Part shown: positions 8,875-18,528 of the stretch, one piece after another
Layout of the letters: every line of letters starts with the position of its first letter
Position numbering within the stretch: the first letter of the stretch is position 1
Origin: Desulfogranum mediterraneum DSM 13871
GTDB lineage: Bacteria > Desulfobacterota > Desulfobulbia > Desulfobulbales > Desulfobulbaceae
Assembly (NCBI RefSeq): GCF_000429965.1
Contig: NZ_KE387004.1
Location: 65,526-129,525, forward strand
Length of the DNA: 64,000 nucleotides
Direction of reading: 5' to 3'
Program-made: the position numbers and the translations under genes
The notes under the pieces: model-generated
The model's database searches: none
What the model was told of the DNA's origin: nothing
The model's input: the letters and a program-made list of their open reading frames with translations, nothing else

Positions 8875-11139
8875 TTAGAAGCCCTTGAACGGGTTTGGTC
8901 CCATCTCGATGATTTCCTCTACAAACTCATCAATGATAGCTGGAACCTTGTCGTAATCGGAGATCGCGATTTCACGGACACCGCAACGCTCAGGCTCAAG
9001 GCCGAGGGATCCAAGGGTTTCACCGATATTTTCCATCCGCTTGGTGGCGATTTCAGAGCCCTTGACAAAGTGACACTGGTAATCGTCGCCATACTTACAG
9101 CCCAGCAGCAGCGCACCGTCCATACCAGAGGACATGGCATCCTTGATCCAGACCATGTTGACGCTGCCCAGGCAGCGAACCGGGATGAAACGCACCAGGG
9201 TATTCATCTTGTTACGGTGCATACCGGACATATCGAGGGCCGGATAGGCATCGTTCTCACAGACAAAGACCGCGATCCGCAGCTTGTCCTCATCATCATC
9301 CGGTACCTCGATGGCCTTGACCATGGAACCGATCATGTCGATGGAGTAATCGGCAAAGTTGATGATCCGCTCTGGACAGGCGCCCATACAGGTACCACAG
9401 CGGCGACAGCGGGTCGGATTGGGCAGCGGGGTACCCTTCTCATCATCATCCAGGGCGCCGAAAGGACACTCCTCGGTACACCGCTTACACTGGGTACAGC
9501 GGGACATGAAGAAGTCAGGGTAGGTCTGATCACCGGAACGGGGATGGACAGAGACTCCGCGGTTGGCAGACTCGATACACTGGATCGCCTTGAGGGCGGC
9601 GCCGGTGGCATCGTCCATGGTCTCTTCCATGGTCTCTGCCTTGCGCACGCCGCCGCAGGTGTAGACACCGGTACGACGGGTCTCGTAGGGGAAACAGATG
9701 AAGTGGGAGTCGGCATAACCGTCAAACAGGTCCAGATCCAGGAAGGCCGGTCCCTGACGGTAGGCCAGGTTGATCATCGGCTCTTCGGCGGTGGTGGGCT
9801 CCATGCCGGCGGCAAGGACGACCATATCCACATCGATGACCAGGTCCTCACCCAGGAGGCTGTCTTCGGCGGTCACGGCCAGGCCGGAACCGTTGGCCTC
9901 GACCTTGGTCACGGCAGCCTTGGTCATGAAGACCCCGTCCTTGGCCTGCATACCCTTGTAGAACAGCTCGGCATTACCCGGGGTACGCATGTGCTGATAG
10001 AGGATGAAGGCCTGACCGGTCTCTGGGTTATCCTCCACCACGTAGTTGGCCTGCTTCAGGGCAACCATGGAGGTGACGGAGTTGCAGAAGGGGAAGTCCT
10101 TATCGCTCTCCTTGGCACCGGGGCTGAGGACAAAGGCGACCTTTGCAGGAACCTTGCCCTGTTTGGCCAGCCGTTCGAACTCGGCGTTGGTGACCACGTT
10201 TTGGACCTGGCCATAGCCCAGGTGCTCAAACTCGGAGACATCGGCGGGTTTCCAGCCGGTGGCCAGGACCACGGCACCGAACATCTGACCGTCGGGGTTG
10301 AGCTCGGTGTACTTGATCATCCCTGCGTTGGGATCTTCCAGCTCTCCCTTGTCGATCTTCTCCTGCTCGTCAACGGTGACCTTGGCAGGGGCATCCCACT
10401 CAGAGGCCACCCCGGCCTCCTTGATGGTAACGTTGAAGGCACCGGGAGCGCCGGCAACCCGGGCAACCTCGGCACCGGTACGGACGGTGATGTTGGCGTT
10501 GGCCTGGACCTCGGCCACCATCTGCTCGATGTTGGGCTCTTCCAGGGCGTTGTAGGGGTAGCTGGTGGGGAACATCTTCCGCCAGCCCAGGGCCTTGCCG
10601 CCGAGCACTGCTTCCTTCTCGACGATGGTCACCTTATATCCGGCCTTGGCAGCCTCACCGGCCGCGGTCAGTCCGGCGATACCGCCACCCATGACCAGGA
10701 TCTCCCTGTGCAGGGTCTCCATCTGGTAGGGCTCAGGCATCTCGGTCTTCTGGGCGCGGGTAACGGCCATGCGGACGTAATCTTCACCCATCTCCTGGAT
10801 GAACTCATCGGTCTCTTCAGAGGCCTCTTCACCCTCGGCAGGCTCGGCCACGGTCCAGGCCACGTGCTCACGCAGGTTGCCGCGGACGGTGATGGTGGAC
10901 TCACCGAAGTTGAACTCCTCCTGCATCACCCGCGGAGAACAGGCACAGACCACAACGGTGTTCACCCCGTTATCGGCAATGTCCTGCTCGATAAAGGCAC
11001 GCCCTGCAGCTCCGCAGAGACAGTCGTGTTCCTTCATCTCGATGCCGGTCTCAGAGGCCGCACCTTTCAGCCCATCCACATCGAGAACATCACCTATGCC
11101 ACAGCCAGTACAAAGATATGCACCATATACTTTATCCAT
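8875..11139 (-). CDS. qmoB: QmoB, HdrA/MvhD-like flavin and iron-sulfur subunit
   Basis: QmoB is a soluble-side subunit of the Qmo complex. The 754-residue protein starts MDKVYGAYLCTGCGIGDVLD. An HdrA-like FAD domain carries GGGIAGLTAAGEAAKAG near residue 152. Two 4Fe-4S ferredoxin motifs (CTQCKRCTEECP and CRRCGTCMGACP) follow near residues 535–570. The C-terminus is MvhD-like (CLGSVNMVWIKDAM, then LLLGCKYGDDYQCHF). It starts 11 bases after the qmoA stop and uses AGGAGGAGA as ribosome site. Family knowledge suggests a bifurcation-like flavin chemistry, not shown here. Confidence 0.95.
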   Translation of the reverse strand: MDKVYGAYLCTGCGIGDVLDVDGLKGAASETGIEMKEHDCLCGAAGRAFIEQDIADNGVNTVVVCACSPRVMQEEFNFGESTITVRGNLREHVAWTVAEPAEGEEASEETDEFIQEMGEDYVRMAVTRAQKTEMPEPYQMETLHREILVMGGGIAGLTAAGEAAKAGYKVTIVEKEAVLGGKALGWRKMFPTSYPYNALEEPNIEQMVAEVQANANITVRTGAEVARVAGAPGAFNVTIKEAGVASEWDAPAKVTVDEQEKIDKGELEDPNAGMIKYTELNPDGQMFGAVVLATGWKPADVSEFEHLGYGQVQNVVTNAEFERLAKQGKVPAKVAFVLSPGAKESDKDFPFCNSVTSMVALKQANYVVEDNPETGQAFILYQHMRTPGNAELFYKGMQAKDGVFMTKAAVTKVEANGSGLAVTAEDSLLGEDLVIDVDMVVLAAGMEPTTAEEPMINLAYRQGPAFLDLDLFDGYADSHFICFPYETRRTGVYTCGGVRKAETMEETMDDATGAALKAIQCIESANRGVSVHPRSGDQTYPDFFMSRCTQCKRCTEECPFGALDDDEKGTPLPNPTRCRRCGTCMGACPERIINFADYSIDMIGSMVKAIEVPDDDEDKLRIAVFVCENDAYPALDMSGMHRNKMNTLVRFIPVRCLGSVNMVWIKDAMSSGMDGALLLGCKYGDDYQCHFVKGSEIATKRMENIGETLGSLGLEPERCGVREIAISDYDKVPAIIDEFVEEIIEMGPNPFKGF

Positions 11140-11150
11140 TGTCTCTCCTC

Positions 11151-12401
11151 CTAGCGTCCAATCTGAATTGCTTTAAGAGCCGCTGCAGTGGAAGACTGGC
11201 CGCTTGAGTAGACATCGACAGCAGCCTTAGCACAACCGGCAGAGATCATACCCTTTTCTGGCTCGGAAACGATAAATCCATTACCATCCACAGTCAGGCC
11301 GAGTTGCTCTCCCTGCTCCATGGCAGGCTTCATGCCGGTGGCCAGCACACACATATCAACCTTCTGCTGGATCTTCTTCGCAGAGAGGGTGTCTTCGGCA
11401 ACGACCGTAACCCCACCGTCGCCCTCGGCGATGATGTCGGCGACCTTACCCTTGATGAAGGTGGTGTTTTCGTCGGCGGTGAACTTCTCGCGGAAGCTCT
11501 CGTACTTGCCCGGGGTGCGCAGATCGATATAGAAGACATAGATCTTGGCTTCCGGGTACTGCTCACGGATATAGGAGATCTGCTTGAAGGTGGCCATGCA
11601 GCAGATGTAGGAGCAGTGTTCCATGTGATTCTCGTCACGGGAGCCGGCACACTGAACAAAGGCAAAGGACTCGGGTTCCTTATCATCGCCGGGACGGAGG
11701 ATCTTGCCGGCTGTGGGGCCGTTATCGGCGGCAAGACGCTCCATCATCATGTTGGTGATGATGGCAGGAGAGGAGTTGAACTTCAGGTTGTCGATCTTCT
11801 CGGCCTCATAGGGATTCCAGCCGGTGGACCAGATGATGGAGCTGACCTGGAGGGTGAAGGTCTCGGTCTGCATCTCGGTATCGATGGCGTTATACTTACA
11901 GGACGCCTTCACCGCTGCCAGACACTCGTCGGAGCAGGCATCTTTGGCCAGGACAAAACGCCTGGGAAAGGCCATCTCATGGGGCAGGTAGGCGGCCTTG
12001 ATCTTGCGCATACCGAAGTTAAAGGGGTCGTCGATCTCGTCGGTACAGGCTGCTGCACAGTCGCCACAGGCGGTACAGTTGGAGTTGACGAAACGGGGCG
12101 CGGTCTCCAGTTCCACCGTGAAGTTGCCTGGGCCGCCGGAGACGGACTTGACCGTGGTCATGCTGTAGCTTCTGATCTTACGGTTGTCCTTGAGCCGTTT
12201 GAAGTTGATTTCCAGGCCGCAGGTCGGGGGACAGAGCTTGGGAAAATATTGATTCAGCTGGGCTACCCGACCACCAAAGTACGGGTTTTTATCGATGACA
12301 AAAACGTCGTTGCCCACTTCCGCAGCTTCCAGGGCAGCAGTGAGGCCGCTGATCCCTCCGCCGACAACCAGTACTGCACCATTTCCTGCAGTATTACTCA
12401 T
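11151..12401 (-). CDS. qmoA: QmoA, HdrA-like flavoprotein subunit
   Basis: QmoA (416 residues) is an FAD- and FeS-binding HdrA homologue. It starts MSNTAGNGAVLVVGGGISGL with the dinucleotide-binding fold at residues 9–30, and has a Cys-rich motif (CTACGDCAAAC) and a second Cys cluster (CSDECLAAVKASC). GGAGG precedes the ATG at 12401. It lies downstream of aprA but behind a strong terminator, with its own candidate promoter at 12423–12451. Confidence 0.95.
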   Translation of the reverse strand: MSNTAGNGAVLVVGGGISGLTAALEAAEVGNDVFVIDKNPYFGGRVAQLNQYFPKLCPPTCGLEINFKRLKDNRKIRSYSMTTVKSVSGGPGNFTVELETAPRFVNSNCTACGDCAAACTDEIDDPFNFGMRKIKAAYLPHEMAFPRRFVLAKDACSDECLAAVKASCKYNAIDTEMQTETFTLQVSSIIWSTGWNPYEAEKIDNLKFNSSPAIITNMMMERLAADNGPTAGKILRPGDDKEPESFAFVQCAGSRDENHMEHCSYICCMATFKQISYIREQYPEAKIYVFYIDLRTPGKYESFREKFTADENTTFIKGKVADIIAEGDGGVTVVAEDTLSAKKIQQKVDMCVLATGMKPAMEQGEQLGLTVDGNGFIVSEPEKGMISAGCAKAAVDVYSSGQSSTAAALKAIQIGR

Positions 12402-12422
12402 ACCAAACCTCCATAACTTCTA

Positions 12423-12451
12423 ATATTAATGAAAGGTGTTTTCTGGTTCAA
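12423..12451 (-). promoter_or_regulatory. candidate qmoAB promoter
   Basis: On the minus strand TTGAAC and TAATAT are spaced by 17 bases, placing a start near 12416, about 15 bases ahead of qmoA. Each hexamer matches consensus in four of six positions. The location between the apr terminator and qmoA supports it. The −35 overlaps a TCAATTGA palindrome that could be an operator. Confidence 0.4.
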
Positions 12452-12521
12452 TTGATCCGAAGAGAAGGATTACCCTATCTTCTGTATCAACTCAAACAAA
12501 AAAAAATCAGGTGGATATAAA

Positions 12522-12555
12522 AAATCTCCAGACCCCCTAAGGAGTCTGGAGATTT
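12522..12555 (-). terminator. intrinsic terminator after aprA
   Basis: A perfect 12-bp stem (AAATCTCCAGAC and complement, 10-base loop) lies about 30 bases after the aprA stop. On the minus strand it runs into T5, with a longer T9-type tract slightly further on. It should end or attenuate the aprBA transcript before qmoA. Confidence 0.8.
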
Positions 12556-12585
12556 CTATGTCACACGATCAAGACAGACTTGGAA

Positions 12586-14601
12586 CTAGATCCAGGGATC
12601 GGTCTCGATGATGTTGATGCACTCAACCTTCTCACACTTCCACTCCTGGCTCTTAGGATCGTAAGTGGAGTTAACGAAAGCCTTCCAGTTCTCGTCATCA
12701 CAGGTTGGGAAGTCAGAGCGGTAGTAGAATCCTGGGTAACGGGATTCCTTACGGAACTCAATGTGACGGATGTGGGTCTCTACACACCAGATGCGGTGAT
12801 AGTTTTCCCAGGCGCGCATCAGTTCATGCAGGTCGCCGGCAGCCATCTTGGCAGCATCTTCACGCAGCATCTCGAGGAGATCCAGGCAGATGTTGAGCAG
12901 TTTACCGGAGGTCATGTAGTAGGTAGCAACACCACCACCATACTCATCGGTGGCCTTCATCAGACGCATCATCATACCGGCAGGCTTAACGTAATTGGGG
13001 TTAACGTTTTCTGCGGTGGAAGCACCCTGGTGCTCATGATAGAGCTTAACCGGTGCGTAGATCTCGTCAGCCAGCTCCTGAGGAGTCTGGGCGATCTCCG
13101 GAGCGAAGTCAGCGTTGTCGCGACAGTACTTGACCATCTGCTTGGCACAGATACGACCCTCTGCATGGGATCCGGAGGAGAACTTATGACCGGAAGCGCC
13201 AACACCATCACCAGCGGTGAACAGACCGTTAACGGTGGTCATACGGTTGTAGCCCCACTTGTACTGGTGAGAACGGGGACCATCTACAGTCGGTACCCAA
13301 TCTTCTTCCGGACCAGAGGTCCAGATACCACAACAACCGGAGTGAGATCCGAGCATGTAGGGTTCGGTCGGCATGATCTCAGAGCCTACCTTCTCAGGCT
13401 CAACGTTCATACCAGCCCAGAGGCCGGCCTGGCCAACGGACATATCCAGGAAGTCTTCCCAGGCCTCGGACTCGAGGTGTTTCCAGAACTTCTTAACCGC
13501 TTTCTCGTCTTTACCAGCAGCGCGCTGATCATCAAGGAAGGCGTTCAGAGCAACGTCGGTGGCCATGTAGATCGGGCCGCGACCTTCTTTGAGCTCGTTG
13601 ATCATCAGGTGGTTACGCAGACAGGTAGGAGTAACTGCGGAGGCACCATAAGGCATGAACTTCTCGAGTTCGTCCTTGACTGCATCGGTGTTGGCGTAGA
13701 ACTCACCCAGGCCGTTCTGTACCTTAGCCTTGAACAGCAGGAACCAAGCACCAACCGGACCGTAACCATCTTTGAAACGGGCAGGGGTGAAACGGTTTTC
13801 CATCATGGTCAGGGTGGCACCAACCTGAGCACACATGGTGTAGGTGGAGCCGGCGTTCCATACGGGGTACCAGGCACGACCTTTACCTTCACCGGTGGAG
13901 CGGGGACGGAAGATGTTAACAGCGCCACCACAGGCTACCATTGCGGTTTTACAGGTGTAGACGTGAACTTTGTTTTCACGGGTAGAGAAACCTACAGCAC
14001 CGGCGATGGTGTTCTCTTTGTTTTTGTCCAGCAGCATCTTAACGATGAAGACACGCTCGTGGATGTTGTCTTCGCCCAGGGCCTTCTTGGCAGGCTCAGC
14101 AACGATACACTTGTAGGACTCACCGTTGATCATGATCTGCCATTTACCGGTACGTACAGGGGTTCCACCTTCACGCAGGGTCGGGGCAGGCTTGGCACCA
14201 TCGAGGTTCTCGCCTTCGGCGTTCTTCTTCCAAACGGGCAGGCCCCACTCTTCGAACAGCTTAACAGACTCATCAACGTGACGACCGAGGTCGTAGATGA
14301 GGTCCTCACGAACAACGCCCATCAGGTCATTACGTACCATCTTGACGTAATCTTCGATGGCGTTCTCACCGATGTAGGTGTTGATTGCGGACAGACCCTG
14401 AGCAACAGCACCGGAGCGCTCCAGGGAGGCCTTATCGACGAGGATGATCTTCAGTCCTTCGGGGGCCCATTTGCCGATTTCAAAAGCGGTACCACAGGCA
14501 GCCATACCGCCACCAACGATCAGCACGTCACAGCTGTGTTCTACGATTTCCGGATCTACTACAGCAGCGAGCTCGCCCTGCGGCTTATTTGGTAATGCCA
14601 T
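12586..14601 (-). CDS. aprA: adenylylsulfate reductase subunit alpha
   Basis: AprA is the FAD subunit that reduces APS to sulfite and AMP in the cytoplasm. The 671-residue protein starts MALPNKPQGELAAVVDPEIV, with the FAD fold DVLIVGGGMAACGTAFEIG near residue 30. Conserved AprA stretches include RSGAVAQGLSAINTYIG and MLGSHSGCCGIW. Its length matches AprA of sulfate reducers. The ATG at 14601 has GGGAG 8 bases upstream. Together with qmoABC it indicates dissimilatory sulfate reduction or sulfur disproportionation. Confidence 0.97.
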   Translation of the reverse strand: MALPNKPQGELAAVVDPEIVEHSCDVLIVGGGMAACGTAFEIGKWAPEGLKIILVDKASLERSGAVAQGLSAINTYIGENAIEDYVKMVRNDLMGVVREDLIYDLGRHVDESVKLFEEWGLPVWKKNAEGENLDGAKPAPTLREGGTPVRTGKWQIMINGESYKCIVAEPAKKALGEDNIHERVFIVKMLLDKNKENTIAGAVGFSTRENKVHVYTCKTAMVACGGAVNIFRPRSTGEGKGRAWYPVWNAGSTYTMCAQVGATLTMMENRFTPARFKDGYGPVGAWFLLFKAKVQNGLGEFYANTDAVKDELEKFMPYGASAVTPTCLRNHLMINELKEGRGPIYMATDVALNAFLDDQRAAGKDEKAVKKFWKHLESEAWEDFLDMSVGQAGLWAGMNVEPEKVGSEIMPTEPYMLGSHSGCCGIWTSGPEEDWVPTVDGPRSHQYKWGYNRMTTVNGLFTAGDGVGASGHKFSSGSHAEGRICAKQMVKYCRDNADFAPEIAQTPQELADEIYAPVKLYHEHQGASTAENVNPNYVKPAGMMMRLMKATDEYGGGVATYYMTSGKLLNICLDLLEMLREDAAKMAAGDLHELMRAWENYHRIWCVETHIRHIEFRKESRYPGFYYRSDFPTCDDENWKAFVNSTYDPKSQEWKCEKVECINIIETDPWI

Positions 14602-14667
14602 ATTCCTATCTCCCAATATTTAATCTAGAATAGAATAATTAGTTAATCCCTAATACCAAGCCTGAAC

Positions 14668-15093
14668 TTAAGCCAGTTTGGTAGGTGTAGGCAGATCGCT
14701 CTCGAGCAGCAGACACTCGTCATCGAGGTTTGCACCTGTCTCGCCGGGATATTCGTTGGCAGCACCCTCAGCAGTTGTCCGGATGGGGAACTTGAAGCGC
14801 TTGATATTGCCATTACGGAATTTTACAGTCCACATGATGGAGTCAGAAGACCGCATAGGATGAACCTGGCCTCCCAGCGGTACGAAGTCATCGTAACCAC
14901 GGACAAAGATCGCGCCCTGCGGACAAATCTTAACACAAGAGTAACACTCCCAGCATGCATCGGGCTCCTGATTGTACGCCTTCATCTCCTCAATATTGAG
15001 AACCATCAGGTCGTTAGGACAGATGTACATGCAGGCAGTCTTGTCGCCGCCCTTGCAGCCATCACACTTTGAAGGATCTACGTAACTTGGCAT
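14668..15093 (-). CDS. aprB: adenylylsulfate reductase subunit beta
   Basis: AprB (141 residues) is the ferredoxin subunit that feeds electrons to AprA. It starts MPSYVDPSKCDGCKGGDKTA with two 4Fe-4S motifs (CDGCKGGDKTACMYICP and CWECYSCVKICP) in residues 10–60. The C-terminal tail wraps AprA in known structures. GAGGAGG lies 8 bases before the ATG. It is the first gene of the aprBA unit. Confidence 0.96.
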   Translation of the reverse strand: MPSYVDPSKCDGCKGGDKTACMYICPNDLMVLNIEEMKAYNQEPDACWECYSCVKICPQGAIFVRGYDDFVPLGGQVHPMRSSDSIMWTVKFRNGNIKRFKFPIRTTAEGAANEYPGETGANLDDECLLLESDLPTPTKLA

Positions 15094-15544
15094 TAAACTA
15101 CCTCCTCACTTGATTTTTCCTTTATGGCGCCCGTTGTGGGTACCAATAACCTCTAGCTTGATATTTCGAAGAAAAACAGATTGGTACTACTTGACGATCA
15201 TCTATTTTTCACCGCAACCCGCAACCAGCAACATGTTAATTTTACTTCACTATAAAGACGTAATCTCTCTGAGTAAAAAATGAACAGCCACTCATTATGG
15301 TGAGATCAACTTTTAATTTGTTGCCTGGTCATTGTCAAGAAAAATCGACAAAACAAGGCTGTCCAGGAAAACTTATAAAAACCATCAGGAGAATGTATAT
15401 AGGCTCCAGAAGGCTATATTTTGCCTTTCCTCCCTTGAAAACCGTGCCCAAAAAAAAATCTAGCCCGGTGCTGACCACACTCCCTGTCGGCCATAAAGTT
15501 GGCCTTCTCCAGAGCTGGGCCGGTCGCGGAAGAGCACCCTCCAA
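15094..15544 (-). promoter_or_regulatory. apr upstream region with an 8-bp inverted repeat
   Basis: These 450 bases between aprB and ftsK hold no gene. An inverted repeat, GTACCAAT (15140–15147) and ATTGGTAC (15180–15187), lies 47–94 bases upstream of aprB and could be an operator or leader stem. The stretch 15150–15300 is AT-rich and should contain the apr promoter, but I found no hexamer pair good enough to name. Confidence 0.4.
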
Positions 15545-17704
15545 TCAGCCCTCGTAGCCCCCCCGAACCAAGACCTCCCTGGGGCGTGATCCGTCTGCCG
15601 GACCGACGACCCCCTCCCGTTCCATGGTCTCGATCATCCTGGCGGCCCGGTTATAGCCGACCCGCAGGCGACGCTGGACCATGGAGATGGAAGCCTGGCC
15701 GGTCTCTGTGACCACGGCCACGGCCTCATCATACTTCTCATCATGCTCAGCCACCCCATCGCCTCCCTCTTCCGGTTCTTCTTCCACCCCCTGGAGCACC
15801 GACTCATCATACTCCGCAGGCCCCTGCTCCTTGAGGAAACTGATGATCCGTTCGGTCTCCTGCTCGGAGATAAAGGCGCCATGGATTCGTTGCAGTTTGG
15901 CCGCCCCCGGCGGCAGAAAGAGCATGTCCCCCATGCCGAGGAGATGCTCGGCCCCTGAGCCGTCCAGGACCGTACGGGAATCCACCTTGGAAGATACCTT
16001 GAAGGAGATCCTGGTCGGGAAGTTGGCCTTGATCAGGCCGGTGAGCACATCCACCGAGGGCCGCTGGGTTGCCAGGACAATATGCATCCCCGCGGCTCTG
16101 GCCATCTGGGCCAGCCGGGCGATGGAGGTCTCGACATCCTTGGAGGCGACCATCATCAGGTCTGCCAGCTCATCGACGATGATGACGATAAAGGGCAACT
16201 TCTCTTCAGCCACCTGGTTGTAGGAGGTAAAGGACTTGACCCGTAGCTCTTCGAGCAGGCGGTACCTGCGTTCCATCTCCCGTACCGCCCAGATCAGGGC
16301 CCTGGAGGCCACCTTGGCCTCCACCACCACCGGATGGAGCAGATGGGGGATATCATCATAGACCGAGAGCTCGATCCGCTTGGGATCGATCATCAGGAGG
16401 CGGACGTCTTCGGGGGCGGCCTTGAAGAGGATGGAGGCGATAAAGGCGTTAATGGCCACCGACTTCCCGGCGCCGGTGGCGCCGGCAATGAGCAGGTGGG
16501 GCATCCGGGCCAGATCGGCGATGATGGGCCGGCCGATGACGTCAAAGCCCAGGGCCAGGCTGAGCATGGAGGCCGACTCCCGGTACTCCCTGGAGAGGAG
16601 GATGTCCCTGAGAAAGACCATCTTACGCACCGGGTTGGGAATCTCGATGCCGATGGCCGCCTTCCCCGGGATGGAGCCCACCACCCTGACCCGATCCACC
16701 TTGAGCACCATGGCCAGGTCATCGGCCAGGGAGACGATCTTATTGATCTTCACCCCAGGGGCCGGGGTATACTCGTAGGTGGTGACCACCGGACCCGGTG
16801 AAATCCCGACCACCCCGCCCTCCACTCCAAAGTCTTCGAGTTTGGCAGCCAGGATCTTGCTGGTTTCCAGATAGTGTTCCCGGCTGACCTTGACCTCATC
16901 CTGGGTGGATTGATCCAAGAGGTTCAGGTTGGGCAGACGATAGACCCCACGTTTCAATGGTTTTGGACTGAACTGCTCCTCGACCTCCTGCTCAGGTGCC
17001 TCCCAGACCACCGGCTCATGCACTGCCGGTGGCGGCAGCACCGGTTTTGGCTCGGGTTCCAGGGCCTGGGGTGGAGCCTTTTTCAGGCCTGGCTCGGCAC
17101 CAGCCCCCTTGATCACCGGACCCGGTTTAGGCAGACGCCCAAGCAGAACCACCCCCCTCAGCAACCATTGCCAGCTCCAGCCCATGGTGGCCAACAGCGA
17201 AAAACGTACCGCCGCCATCATGGCCAGGACCAGCACCATGGTCAGGACCAGGGTGGAACCGATCTTGCCCAGAACGGTGTTCAACACGGTCCAGAGGAAG
17301 GCACCGATGTAACCTCCGGGGAGGATGTACTGCCCTGCCACCATGCTGGTGCTCTGTTGCCCCAGAAGCCCTGCAGAGGAGAAGAGGATACCGGTGATGC
17401 CGGCAACGATAAAGGGCAGACGCTGGATATCGGCCCGGCCCTGGAAAAAGGCCCAGCCCACATAGATCAGAATCACCACCGGAAAAAAGGCGGCAAGACC
17501 GATCAGGGATATGAGGTAGTGCGCAACAAAGAAGCCAAATGCGCCGCACCAGTTGGCCGCAGGTTCCTGCAGGGTTGCGCCCCCCTGATAGAGAGGCAGG
17601 AGGTAGCTGAGCAGACAGAGCAGGAGAAAGACCGCCAGAAAGAGTACCAGCAGGGTTACGGTTTCCTTGAGCAGCCAAGGTTCTTTGTTTGTACGACGCG
17701 CCAT
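15545..17704 (-). CDS. ftsK: DNA translocase FtsK/SpoIIIE
   Basis: FtsK pumps chromosomal DNA at the closing septum. The 719-residue protein has several N-terminal membrane helices (about residues 10–190) and a short Pro-rich linker (200–240), much shorter than the E. coli linker. The motor domain has Walker A GATGAGKS near 430 and Walker B FIVIIVDELADL near 525. A winged-helix gamma domain (ISMVQRRLRVGYNRAARMIE) that reads KOPS-like sequences closes the protein. It is the last gene of a minus-strand run after nusB. Confidence 0.95.
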   Translation of the reverse strand: MARRTNKEPWLLKETVTLLVLFLAVFLLLCLLSYLLPLYQGGATLQEPAANWCGAFGFFVAHYLISLIGLAAFFPVVILIYVGWAFFQGRADIQRLPFIVAGITGILFSSAGLLGQQSTSMVAGQYILPGGYIGAFLWTVLNTVLGKIGSTLVLTMVLVLAMMAAVRFSLLATMGWSWQWLLRGVVLLGRLPKPGPVIKGAGAEPGLKKAPPQALEPEPKPVLPPPAVHEPVVWEAPEQEVEEQFSPKPLKRGVYRLPNLNLLDQSTQDEVKVSREHYLETSKILAAKLEDFGVEGGVVGISPGPVVTTYEYTPAPGVKINKIVSLADDLAMVLKVDRVRVVGSIPGKAAIGIEIPNPVRKMVFLRDILLSREYRESASMLSLALGFDVIGRPIIADLARMPHLLIAGATGAGKSVAINAFIASILFKAAPEDVRLLMIDPKRIELSVYDDIPHLLHPVVVEAKVASRALIWAVREMERRYRLLEELRVKSFTSYNQVAEEKLPFIVIIVDELADLMMVASKDVETSIARLAQMARAAGMHIVLATQRPSVDVLTGLIKANFPTRISFKVSSKVDSRTVLDGSGAEHLLGMGDMLFLPPGAAKLQRIHGAFISEQETERIISFLKEQGPAEYDESVLQGVEEEPEEGGDGVAEHDEKYDEAVAVVTETGQASISMVQRRLRVGYNRAARMIETMEREGVVGPADGSRPREVLVRGGYEG

Positions 17705-17878
17705 TCCTTCCTGATCCCCTTTTTTCTTAGGACGTCCAAGCCGTCCGATGGCACCGAAGCAAGCGGGCTTCGATGGTTCCTCCCCCCAACAGGCGACAGC
17801 TGAGACCAGCAGTGGCCAGGGGGCCTCTGCTGGTTCATCTACACTATTTATCAGTAAAAATCAAAGGGACCCCAGGCA

Positions 17879-17900
17879 GCCGGCAGTGGGCACTGCCGGC
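17879..17900 (-). terminator. GC-rich hairpin between nusB and ftsK
   Basis: A perfect 10-bp stem (GCCGGCAGTG and complement) with a 2-base loop. A T-rich stretch lies only about 15 bases further along the minus strand, so termination is uncertain. It may instead protect the upstream mRNA 3' end. Confidence 0.35.
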
Positions 17901-17978
17901 AGAGCCGGTGATTTTACGCAGGAAAGAGAGGGGCAGGAGAAAATGGAGAAAGGGTTTGAAGAGGGATGGCGGAAGCGC

Positions 17979-18407
17979 TCATCCCCGAGTTGAGAGGCCG
18001 GCCTGAACCGAATCGAGGATACCGTTGATAAAGGAAACCGATTCCCGCACAGAGTAGCGCTTGGCTATCTCCAGGGCCTCATTGATGGCCACCTGAACAG
18101 GCACATCGTCGCGGTACTGCATCTCATAGACCGCGATCCTGAGCACGTTGCGATCCACCAGGGACATCCGCTCCACCCGCCAGTTGTGAGAGTGCTCGGC
18201 CAGGAGCGCATCTATCGCCTCTCGATGCTCACAGAGCCCGAAGACCAGCTCCTCTCCATAGGCGAGGGCCTTCTTGCCGGCATCAAAGGTCTGACAGAAG
18301 ACCTCCAACTCCCGGGCGACCGGTTCCTGGTCACAGGAGCGTTCCTGAAAGTCGTGACTAAAGAGAAACTGGAGGGCCAATTCCCGTGATTTACGCCGTA
18401 ATCCCAT
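17979..18407 (-). CDS. nusB: transcription antitermination factor NusB
   Basis: NusB (142 residues, all-helical) pairs with S10/NusE in rRNA antitermination. It starts MGLRRKSRELALQFLFSHDF, the usual NusB opening, and contains DRNVLRIAVYEMQYRDDVPV and the closing helix SVRESVSFINGILDSV. ribH–nusB adjacency is widespread. Here a terminator-like hairpin separates the two genes. Confidence 0.95.
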   Translation of the reverse strand: MGLRRKSRELALQFLFSHDFQERSCDQEPVARELEVFCQTFDAGKKALAYGEELVFGLCEHREAIDALLAEHSHNWRVERMSLVDRNVLRIAVYEMQYRDDVPVQVAINEALEIAKRYSVRESVSFINGILDSVQAGLSTRG

Positions 18408-18439
18408 TGTTCGCTTATACCTGTATGGTTGAATAAAAA

Positions 18440-18476
18440 AGCAGTGGGGCAGAGATCTTCTCCCTGCCCCACTGCT
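18440..18476 (-). terminator. terminator or attenuator between ribH and nusB
   Basis: A 13-bp perfect stem (AGCAGTGGGGCAG and complement, 11-base loop) is followed on the minus strand by T6-ATT. It lies 53 bases after ribH and 33 before nusB, and should reduce read-through from the riboflavin genes. Confidence 0.75.
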
Positions 18477-18528
18477 GTTGCGCCCTCTTGCTCCGCCGGG
18501 AGGGCATGGGCCGCCCGGGAAGAGCGGC

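Noticed and set aside
9070-11154. 694-codon plus-strand frame over qmoB
   Set aside because: Shadow of qmoB caused by high GC at third positions; composition is Gly/His/Asp-rich and without domains.
12580-14595. 671-codon plus-strand frame over aprA
   Set aside because: Antisense shadow of aprA.
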